Of a stretch of 64,000 bases of DNA, positions 55,894 to 64,000 are shown one piece after another. Under the pieces are notes generated by a model, which was not told where the DNA came from, searched no databases, and worked only from the letters and a program-made list of their open reading frames with translations. Both the position numbers and the translations under genes were made by a program. The stretch is from Pelecanus crispus (taxonomy: Eukaryota > Chordata > Aves > Pelecaniformes > Pelecanidae), in assembly GCF_030463565.1 (NCBI RefSeq), contig NC_134675.1, positions 15,211,862 through 15,275,861 on the forward strand. The letters run 5' to 3'. Position 1 is the stretch's first letter, and each line of letters begins with the position of its first letter.

Positions 55894-56484
55894 TCATTGA
55901 CTATTTTCACCCAAAATCAAATCCCCTTGAGGTACATATTGGACTTCACCATCCTTTCGCATTACCCACCAGGTGCACCAAGGTCCTTGAGCAAAAGCAA
56001 TCCAATGGATGGGTTTTCCTTTGCCCAAGGCAGGAGTAACCCAGACTGTCTTCCCCAGCATATTTTTTATGTGCACTACAGGGACTTTATCCCACTCTAC
56101 AGTACATAAAACTTTTGATCGGGCAGGGCCAGCTCAATTGGCAGATCCCCTAGTGTTGACTAACCAGGTGGCCTTTGCTAAATGTGTATCCCAATGTTTG
56201 AATGTCCCACCACCCATTGCTCTCAGGGTAGTCTTTAACAGTCCATTGTATCGTTTGAGTGTGATATAATCAATCTGCCAGGCCTCCCCATATTTATATT
56301 TCAGCCATTGCCCTCCATACCACAGAGGCTTTAACCGCTTGGCTTGCTTGATTGCAGCACATGTTTCACATTCATGGATAACCTGTGCAATACTGTCCAT
56401 GGTCAAGTCCACCCCTCCGTCATGAGCCCATCTATATGTTGCATCTCTTCCTTGATGGCCTGAGGTGTCACATGGGGCCACCAA
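55894..56484 (-). pseudogene. pol: ERV-D integrase with core deletion
   Basis: The zinc domain (HECETCAAIKQAK) and first catalytic Asp (QIDYITL) are followed directly by KRYNGLLK. About 90 codons are missing in phase, and the second Asp and the Glu of the core with them. The deletion point is near 56257. A further frame break lies after the RNase H frame near 56480, and a stop before the C-terminal part at about 56134. Confidence 0.85.
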
Positions 56485-57563
56485 GCTATAAATAATTCAC
56501 CCTTATGTTGCCAGTCCAGATCCATCTGAGCCACTTCAGTCTTAGCAGCCTGATCCACCTGCTGGTTGTTTTGATGTTCTTCAGGGGCCTGACTCTTGGG
56601 TATGTGAGCATCTACGTGACGAACTTTTACAACCACGTTCTCTACCCAGGCAGCGATATCTTGCCAGAATGCGGCAGCCCAGGTGGGTTTGCCTCTGCGC
56701 TGCCAGTTGCTCTGTTTCCATTGCTGCAACCACCACCACAGGGCATTTGCCACCATCCATGAGGCAGTATAGAGATAAAGGACTGGCCACTTTTCTCGTT
56801 CAGCAATATCTAAAGCCAGCTGGATGGCCTTCACCTCTGCAAACTGACTCGACTCCCCTTCTCCTTCAGCAGTTTCTGCAACTTGTCGTATAGGACTCCA
56901 TACAGCAGCTTTCCACCTCCAATGCTTTCCCACAAGACGACAGGACCCATCAGTGAACAGGGCATATTGCTTCTCATTTGCTGGCAGTTTATTATACAGT
57001 GGGGCCTCTTCAGCACGTGTCATCTCCTCCTCTGGCGATATTCCAAAATCTTTGCCTTCTGGCCAGTCCATGATCACTTCCAAGATTCCTGGGCGACTGG
57101 GGTTTCCTATTCGACCCCATTGTGTGATTAGTGCAACCCACTTACTCCATGTAGCATCAGTTGCATGATGTGTAGAGGGGACCCTCCCTTTGAACATCCA
57201 GCCCAGCACCGGCAGTTGGGGTGCCAGCAGGAGCTGTGCTTCAGTACCAACCACTTCTGAAGCAGCTCGAACCCCTTCATATGCTGCCAATATCTCTTTC
57301 TCAGTTGGAGTATAGCAGGCCTTGGATCCTCTGTATCCCCGACTCCAAAACCCTAGGGGTTGACCTCGAGTCTCCCCTGGTGCTTTCTGCCAGAGGCTCC
57401 AGGTAGGGCCATTCTCCCCAGCTGCGGTGTAGAGCACATTCTTTACACCTTGCCCTGCCCGGACTGGCCCAAGGGCTACTGCATGAACTATCTCCTGTTT
57501 AATTTGTTCAAAGGCTTGTTGTTGTTTAGGGCCCCATTTGAAATCGTTCTTCTTCCGGGTCAC
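56403..57563 (-). pseudogene. pol: ERV-D RT thumb and RNase H segment
   Basis: 386 codons are open. It covers the RT connection, a Tyr-Glu at the site of the ERV-A nonsense codon, and RNase H with FTDGSC, the FAEVKAIQLALD helix and, as in ERV-A, YTASW in place of the expected Asp. The end reads out of frame past a shift near 56470. Confidence 0.88.
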
Positions 57564-57611
57564 CTGGTAAAGAGGGCTTACAATCAGACTGTAATTTGGA
57601 ATATGAGTTCT

Positions 57612-58435
57612 CTAAAAACTCACAACGCCTAAGAAAGCTTGTGTTTCCTTTTTTCTAGTTGGTGGGGACATGGCTGTTATTTTGTTGATCACATCCATTG
57701 GGATCTGGCAACGTCCACCTTGCCATTTTATTCGTAAGAACTGGATCTCCTGTGCAGGTCCCTTGACCTTACTTTGTTTTATGGCAAAACCAGCCTTCAG
57801 AAGGATTTGGACTATTTTCTTTCCCTTCTCAAAAACCTCTTCTGCTGTGTTGCCCCATACAATGATGTCATCAATGTATTGCAGATGTTCTGGAGCTTCA
57901 CCCTGTTCCAGTGCCATCTGGATCAGTCCATGGAAATGGTAGGGCTGTGTTTCCACCCCTGGGGCAGTCGATTCCAAGTGTACTGAACACCCCTCCAAGT
58001 GAAAGCAAACTGTGGCCTGCACTCTGCTGCCAAAGAGATTGATAAGAAAGCATTAGTGATGTCAATTGTGGCATACCACTTGGCTGCTTTTGACTCCTAT
58101 TTATATTGAAGTCCTAGCATGTCCGTCATGGCAGCACTCAGTGGCGGTGTGACTTCATTCAGGCCACGATAGTCTACTGTTATTCTCTACTCCCCGTTAG
58201 ACTTTCGCACTGGCCATATGGGACTGTTAAAGGGTGAGCGAGTCTTGCTGATCACTCCCTGGCTCTCCAGGCGACGAATCAGGTTATGGATGGGAATCAG
58301 GGAGTCTCGGTTGGTGCGATATTGCTGCCGGTGCACTGTTGTGGTGGCGATTGGCACCTGTTGTTCTTCGACCCTCAGCAACCCCACAATAGAAGGGTCC
58401 TCTGAGAGACTGGGCAAGGTAGACAGCTGTTTCAT
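57612..58435 (-). pseudogene. pol: ERV-D reverse transcriptase, broken
   Basis: Two separated open pieces (57612-58022 with YIDDIIVWG, and 58187-58435 upstream) with decayed sequence between. The region covers the RT fingers and palm. Comparison with ERV-A shows small indels and substitutions near 58050-58180. Confidence 0.85.
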
Positions 58436-58800
58436 TTACTCCGTCTCCAAGGCAGCTATACCAAAAGCCCACCAGTACCCTTTTGGGTCCTTGAAATACC
58501 CTCTCCTGAGGTAGTATGTTCTAAGGATGCACGGAGCGTCTGGGCCAGTCACAAGGGGGTGCTTCTGCCACTCATTCCCAGTTAGGCTCACTTTGGCCTC
58601 CAATACAGTTAGCTGTTGGGATCCCTCTGTCACTCCAGAAATACAAATGGGTTCTGCCCCTGTAGAGCTTTATGGCATTAGGGTACACTCTGCACTGGTG
58701 TCCACTAGAGCCTTATACTCCTCTGGGTCTGATGTGCCAGGCCATCGAATCCACACAGTTCAGTAAACCTGGTTGTCCCTTTCCTCCACCTGGCTGGAGG
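58436..58800 (-). pseudogene. pro: ERV-D protease remnant
   Basis: Protease C-terminal half is readable (PDAPCIL, YLRRGYF). The N-terminal half with the active site is shifted by indels near 58660-58680. A TAA at about 58436-58438 replaces GAA of ERV-A. The sequence at 58420-58432 is the undisturbed version of the site where ERV-B entered ERV-A. Confidence 0.82.
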
Positions 58801-58810
58801 CAGGGCCCCT

Positions 58811-59324
58811 CTAATCCTGGTCACAGTATTTGTTACTCACTTCTTGTACATATGAGTCAGGAGTCCCTTCATTAAGATCGGGAGTAAGATCAGCCCTCTT
58901 ACTCTGTCTGGAGAACTGCCCACTGGAAACTAGAGCAGCAGTTTTCCTGGAAGAACCCCCTTTTGTGATTGTTTTTCCTTGCAACTTACACACCTGCGCC
59001 TCTAGGGTTGAGGTGGATTTTCCATCCCACTTCCTCATGTCCTCTCCATGGTCATGCAGGTAAAACCACAGGGTGCCCCGTGGTGTGTATCCACTATATC
59101 CTCTCTCTTGAGCAGAGGGATGCTTACTCCTAATGGCTGAGATATTGGTCCATACAGGTGGGAGGTAGGATTGCTGGAATTGCTGGACCTCCCGGGACAG
59201 TTTCTCCACAGCTGTGACGCAGGCCTGTAGGGAGGAAGAGAGACTCTTTTCATATTGCTGGAGCTGGCCAGCCTATTCATCCACTGTTTGTCCCTCTCTG
59301 TCTTTCCAGACAATGAGTTGGCAT
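58811..59324 (-). pseudogene. gag: ERV-D gag, C-terminal part
   Basis: It matches ERV-A 8889-9413: VEKLSREVQQ-type helix, then PRGTLWFYLHDHGEDMRKWDGK and LEAQVCKLQGK. It is broken into overlapping frames near 59050. No zinc knuckle. It ends at the CR1 insertion, whose 6-bp duplication ATGATG lies at 59325-59330. Confidence 0.78.
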
Positions 59325-59330
59325 ATGATG

Positions 59331-60353
59331 ATCATAGAATCATAGAATCGTTTAGGTTGGAAAAGACCTTTAAGATCATCCAGTCCAACCATTAACCTAC
59401 ACTACCAAGTCCACACTAAACCAGTCAAGGGTAGACTAGACTAAACCATGTCCCAGAGTGCCACGTCTACCCGTTTTTTGAACACCTCCAGGGATGGTGA
59501 CTCCACCACCTCTCTGGGCAGCCTGTTCCAATGCTTGACCACCATTTCTGTGAAGAAATTTCTCCTAATTTCCAGCCTAAACCTCCCCTGGCGCAGCTTG
59601 AGCCCATTTCCTCTTGTCCTATCGCTAACTACATGGGAGAAGAGACCAACACCCACCTCACTACAACCTCCTTTCACGTAGTTGTAGAGAGCAATAAGGT
59701 CTCCCCTCAGCCTCCTCTTCTCTAGGCTAAACAATCCCAGTTCCCTCAGCCGTTCCTCATAAGACCTGTTCTCTAGACCCTTCACCAGCCTTGTTGCCCT
59801 TCCCTGAACACGCTGCAGCACCTCAATGTCTTTCTTGTATTGAGGGGCCCAAAACTGGACACAGTATTCCAGGTGCGGCCTCACCAGCGCCAAGTACAGG
59901 GGCACAATCACCTCCCTGCTCCTGCTGGCCACACTATTCCTGATACAAGCCAGGATGCTGTTGGCCTTCTTGGCCACCTGGGCACACTGCTGGCTCATGT
60001 TCAGCTGGCTGTCTACCAACACCCCCAGGTCCTTTTCAGCCAGGCAGCTTTCCAGCCACTCTTCCCCAAGCCTGTAGTGTTGCATGGGGTTGTTGTGACC
60101 CAAGTGCAGGACCCAACACTTGGCCTTGTTAAACCTCATACGGTTCGCCTCGGCCCATCGATCCAGCCTGTCCAGATCCCTCTGCAGGGCCATCCTACCC
60201 TCTAGCAGATCAACACTCCCACCCAGTTTGGTGTCATCTGCAAACTTACTGAGGGTGCACTCAATCCCCTCATCCAGATAATTGATAAACATCTTAAACA
60301 AGACTGGTCCCAAAACAGAGCCCTGGGGAACACCGCTCGTGACCGGCTGCCAA
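59331..60353 (-). mobile_element. CR1 LINE inserted in ERV-D gag
   Basis: A 5'-truncated CR1 with the 3' tail at its left edge (ATCATAGAATCATAG). The likely target duplication is ATGATG at 59325-59330 and 60354-60359. The RT C-terminal half is open from about 60353 to 59441: [23 protein letters not shown], then the conserved CR1 C-terminus ending ALWDMV. The reported open frame begins at 60400 in ERV sequence, so its first 15 or so codons are not CR1. Confidence 0.93.
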
Positions 60354-60359
60354 ATGATG

Positions 60360-61824
60360 GTGCGCTCCGTACCAACTTCTGCTACATGGGTCGCGTGCAC
60401 TTGACTTCATCTGGATCTTTGGATAACTGCTCATTGTTCAGGTCATCGTAAATCACCTCCAGCACGCCTAATTCCCTCAGGTACTGGATACCTCTCTCCA
60501 TGGTGGTCTGCTTGCCTGGGCGATATATAACATCTTCCTTGAAGGGATACCTTTCCTTCATGCTTGACAGGAGCCACCTCCAGAGGCTGAGAGCTTGTGC
60601 CTCTTTTCCAACTGCTTTGTCTATGCCCCCTTCCCTAGAAAGGGATCCCAGCTGTTTGGCTTCCTTACTCTCTTAATTCCAGGCTACTGGCCCTGTTATC
60701 TCAGCATTGGAGCAGCCAGGTGATGATGTGCTCGCCTGGACAACAACTGAAATCTTTTCACATATCTTGCAGCTCACTCAGGGATAGGGATCGGGTGGTT
60801 ACCGTCTCATTTATGGGTTCTTCCTCTTCCTCCTCCTCTTCTCGTGATGGCCCTGCTTTGGAGTAGCCTGCCTCGTCCGCTTCTTCCTCCTTCCCCTTCT
60901 TAGTAGGAGTTTCTTCCCTTACTAAATGAGCTGACTTGCATCCAATATTTCTTCTTGTGTATAGGGGCAAAATGATACTGGCACGGGTTGGTTCTCTGGT
61001 TCAGCTGCAGTGCCTGTGGCTGTGGTTGGAGTGGCCGCAGTGCCTGTCGTTTTGTCGCCAAATCCAGAGACCTTCTCTTCCCCTTGAGGGTACTGAATAG
61101 TGTTGAACAGGGCTTGACAGGCATGGGCCAGCCCCCAGCATGTTGCAGTGATTTGTGTCTCTCTGGAGTTGCCAGGGTGACAACATCCTTTTTCCAAATA
61201 CTTTACTAATTCTTCAGGATTCTGCACTTGTTCAGGGGTGATGTTCCAAAACACGGGAGGTGCCCACTGTCCTAGGTACTTGCCCATACTATCCCACACA
61301 CCCTGCCACTCATAACTCTCCAGCCTTGGGGCAGATCTCTGGATGGTATTCTTAAATAGTTGTTTAAACCTAAACAAGGCCTGAAACACTTTCAGGAGAC
61401 ATAGCAATAGGAACATGCTGGTTTGAACATCCCAAGGATATTCAAAGTTCTCAAGAGCTATTGTAACTAGCCTGGAGGACAAGGGGAAGGTGAAGGAGTG
61501 GGGGAAAGTGTCCCCCCTTGACTCCCCCATAAATTGTCTCTCCGAGGAGAAAAGGTAAAGAGTGTAACTATTAATAGTTTCTGAGATATGGTTCCCGAAG
61601 CATGGAGATGATGTCAATGCTGAGTGCAAATAGCAGATTAGTCTCACAACCAGTAATTTTATGATATTATAAGCCAGTGTTACCCAGTACAGCAAAATGA
61701 TAACATTAATCCAGCCCCCAGAGATGATAAACAGCACAACAGGGAACATATACAGCATGTAAGGTGTTATATAACACAACTGTGAGAACAAGCACAACAA
61801 CTCTGAGAGCAAATGAATCAACAT
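60360..61824 (-). pseudogene. gag: ERV-D gag, N-terminal part
   Basis: Open for 300 codons from 61824 to 60922, then in other frames to the CR1. The N-terminal region is again hydrophobic with several candidate membrane segments, although its sequence differs from ERV-A. The YLGQWAPPVFWN block and the following Cys-containing helix are well conserved. Only about one and a half of the 30-bp repeats are present. An E-rich run follows (60820-60845). A TGA interrupts SLSELQDM at about 60758. Confidence 0.78.
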
Positions 61825-61917
61825 TGCAACCAGCGACTTTTAACCTAATAATGAATGCTTATAATGAATTTGGTTTAGCACGCTCTGGTCAGATCTGTCG
61901 TTATCTCAACCCTACGA

Positions 61918-61935
61918 GCCCCATGTTGGGTGCCA
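61918..61935 (-). other. ERV-D primer-binding site, decayed
   Basis: The minus strand reads TGGCACCCAACATGGGGC. It differs from the tRNA-Lys1,2 site of ERV-A at two positions, both CpG decay. Confidence 0.82.
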
Positions 61936-61943
61936 AAAAGGAC

Positions 61944-62505
61944 TGTTGTGGTTTAACCTGGCAGGCAGCTAAACACCACACAGCCGTTTGCTCACACACA
62001 CCCCCCACCACCACAGTGGGATGGGGGAAAGAATGGGAAAAAAGGTAAAACTCATGGGTTGGGATAAAGACAATTTAATAGGACAGAAAAGGAAGGGAAA
62101 TAATAATAATAATAATGATAAAAGTATATACAAGTGATGCACAATGCAATTGCTCACTGCCCACTGGGCAATGCCCAGCCAGTTCCCAAGCAGCGATCAC
62201 TGCCCCCCTGCCAATTCCCCCCAGTTTTTTTGTTCAGCATGACGTCATATGGTATGGAATACCCCTTTGGCCAGTTTGGGTCAGCTGTCCTGGCTGTGTC
62301 CCCTCCCAGCTTCTTGCACGCCTTCAGCATCCTTGCTGGCAGGGCAATATGAGAAGCTGAAAAGTCCTTGACTTAGTGTAAGCACTGCTCAGCAACAACT
62401 AAAACATCAGTGTGTTATAAACATTATTCTCATCCTAAATTCAAAACACAGCACTATACCAGCTACTAGGAAGAAAATTAACTCTATCCCATCGAAACCA
62501 GGACA
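61944..62505 (-). repeat. ERV-D 5' LTR
   Basis: A 562-bp LTR from TGTTGTGGTTTAACC to ACCAGGACA on the + strand. The CRE (TGACGTCA near 62240) is intact but the TATA box region is a T-run. The palindrome of ERV-A has decayed. Confidence 0.9.
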
Positions 62506-64000
62506 ACTTAGGAAATTGTCTCAATACCAGGTTTTGCTTCTTGCCTCCTTTTCCCACATGGCATGATGGCTTATCTTCAAAGCATTCCCATTTCACTATC
62601 TTCAGAGAATTCTGTTTTGCAGGTGGAAGGGAGCTTTTTGTTTTTCCTCAACTTTGATCATTACCATATGATCTTTCATATGTGCTCAGGGCCTCTTTCC
62701 AGGGTCATGATTCATTTTTCTCTTCCCAGACAATTTTTCTGACCAGGTCTCTGTTCAAAAAAACAACTGAAACACAAAGTGATGTGATTCCTAGGAGTAT
62801 TTTGGATTCCAGACAGAAATAGTTGTATGGTGCCAGGAACATAGATCCGTGGCCTGTCCTGGGGATGAATGTTATCAGATATGAGGTCTTATCTCAGAGA
62901 AATGTTAACCTAAGATGCAAATATCCATAATAGAAAATAGTGTCACAGAATCAAAAATCTAGTTCTTGGCACCTGTTTGGCCTTTTATTCTTTTCCATAG
63001 GCATTGCCTTAAAGACTCACAGTCAGTCCCTGAATAATGTGGTTATGTGTGTTCCATCCTGGTGCTATGTTTTCTGGAGTTTAGAATTTCTTTTATGGGC
63101 AGTAGGCTCAGCATCCCACGTCTGTGCACTTGAATGGCCTTCACCATCTCCTGAGGGCATAAAATGGCAGAGTGTAGCCAACTGTCTCATATGTGATTAG
63201 AATTGCTAGTCATGTCTAGGTGCTTAAAATCTTTTTATCTGTGGCATATCATTAATCTAGTACTAGGCTAGCTCAAGAAGGTTTTATTTTTAGGCTTCAT
63301 TTCTGAATTATTTTTAACCTATCAGAGTCCTGCTGTTTGTCAGCAACATAAAAAGTTCTCTGAATCTTGGCAGCTTGGAAAATATTCTATAAAAAATTAA
63401 GTAATATTGGGAAATGTTGATTTGTTGAAATCATTGTGATTTGTGGGGAAATTCTGGCTTAAGTAAACATTAGTTTTTAAATATTTTGCAGCCCAGGCAT
63501 AACTTGAGATCAAAAACACCGAACTTGCATGAGACTAGCCAATAGCTGGAAAGTACAATATCTGGGATGGCACAGTCAAGGGACTGGCACCTGCTGCTGC
63601 TACATCCTGGGTGAATTCCCTAACTGTTAGGCTAAGGATTTCCTCTCTATTTTGCTGGCCCAACTAATACACAGCTATCTGCACAGAATAGGACTGCTCC
63701 AAAGAAGTGACTGAAGCTGGCAATGACTCTAGATACTGTTAGGGTATTCATCTTGTATGCAAATGAACCAGGCCCTAATGTCTGATTTGGAGCCAGAACT
63801 TCAGCATGGATCTTGTGTCTCCTAAGTAGCTGCTGTGACTGTATTTTGCTCTGGTTTATTTCTCTGTTGCTCTTTTTAATTTTTCTTTGCAAGGAACTTC
63901 AAAAGCTTCAGGTTTTATTTCCAGGCAAGATCCTCAGGGATAATATTTCCCCACCCACTTCTGGTTAATTTAAAGTATCTTCTTTGCCAGATCACAGACA
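62506..64000. other. No feature recognised
   Basis: About 1.5 kb of A+T-rich sequence. No gene, RNA or repeat family recognised. The first bases after the LTR (CTTAGGAAATTGTCTCAAT) slightly resemble the CR1 sequence next to ERV-A but the match ends at once. Confidence 0.5.

Larger units (their letters stand above)
55339..62505 (-). mobile_element. ERV-D: decayed relative of ERV-A
   Basis: Minus-strand provirus with the same order as ERV-A: 5' LTR (61944-62505), primer site, gag, protease, RT, RNase H, integrase, non-coding tail, and a 3' LTR reduced to 138 bp (55339-55476). It has frameshifts, nonsense codons, an integrase deletion and a CR1 insertion (59331-60353). The surviving LTR overlap differs by roughly 6-7% by eye, older than ERV-A. 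The left edge is truncated, so no target duplication can be checked. Confidence 0.92.

Noticed and set aside
62506-62540. Possible CR1 target for ERV-D like that of ERV-A
   Set aside because: About 20 bases look alike (CTTAGGAA.TT..CTCAAT) but the sequence beyond does not match CR1, so common targeting is not supported.
1-64000. CRISPR arrays, bacterial operons or toxin genes
   Set aside because: Introns, LINEs, SINEs and LTRs show vertebrate nuclear DNA; no regularly spaced repeats of the CRISPR kind occur.

Overview
The window looks like passerine bird DNA. It carries chicken-repeat-1 (CR1) LINEs with the avian 8-bp (ATTCTATG-type) 3' tail, a tRNA-Ile-headed/CR1-tailed SINE of the TguSINE1 kind, and several avian LTR retroelement families. 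By my tally about half of the 64 kb is recognisable transposon, far above the roughly 10% usual in birds.

The only host gene I recognise is NDUFS4 (mitochondrial complex I subunit), on the + strand with introns retained: exon 2 (21157-21235), exon 3 (39515-40278), exon 4 (46429-46502), exon 5 with stop and poly(A) signal (49506-49694). It is dead here. Exon 2 has an in-frame TGA, exon 3 is split by a 586-bp solo LTR, and the donors of exons 3 and 4 both read AT instead of GT. Exon 1 is not visible. NDUFS4 is Z-linked in birds, so a decayed intron-bearing copy in LTR-rich DNA suggests (inference) a W-chromosome gametolog, or else a germline-restricted-chromosome or segmental duplicate.

Layout. 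1-13880: a three-layer nest on the minus strand. A CR1 with an open ORF1 (pieces 1-472 and 11563-13880) is split by an env-less ERVL-like provirus, ERV-A (473-11562, TSD CTTAG). ERV-A is itself split by an env-bearing provirus, ERV-B (4304-8473, TSD GACAG), which has lost gag and most of pol. 14205-15858: a small provirus, ERV-C (TSD TCTAC), whose two LTRs belong to different families. 15859-49694: the NDUFS4 pseudogene. Its introns hold four solo LTRs (one of them inside exon 3), a SINE and two CR1s. 51798-52956: a solo LTR of the ERV-B family (TSD TCCTG). 52970-53124: a CR1 tail. 55339-62505: ERV-D, a second, more decayed relative of ERV-A with a CR1 inserted in gag. ERV-D preserves the uninterrupted site where ERV-B entered ERV-A. 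62506-64000: nothing recognised.

None of the retroviral genes is complete. ERV-A keeps readable Gag, protease, RT, RNase H and integrase segments with breaks. ERV-B keeps an integrase fragment and a 604-codon env reading frame. All coordinates are by eye; family assignments rest on motifs, not database searches.
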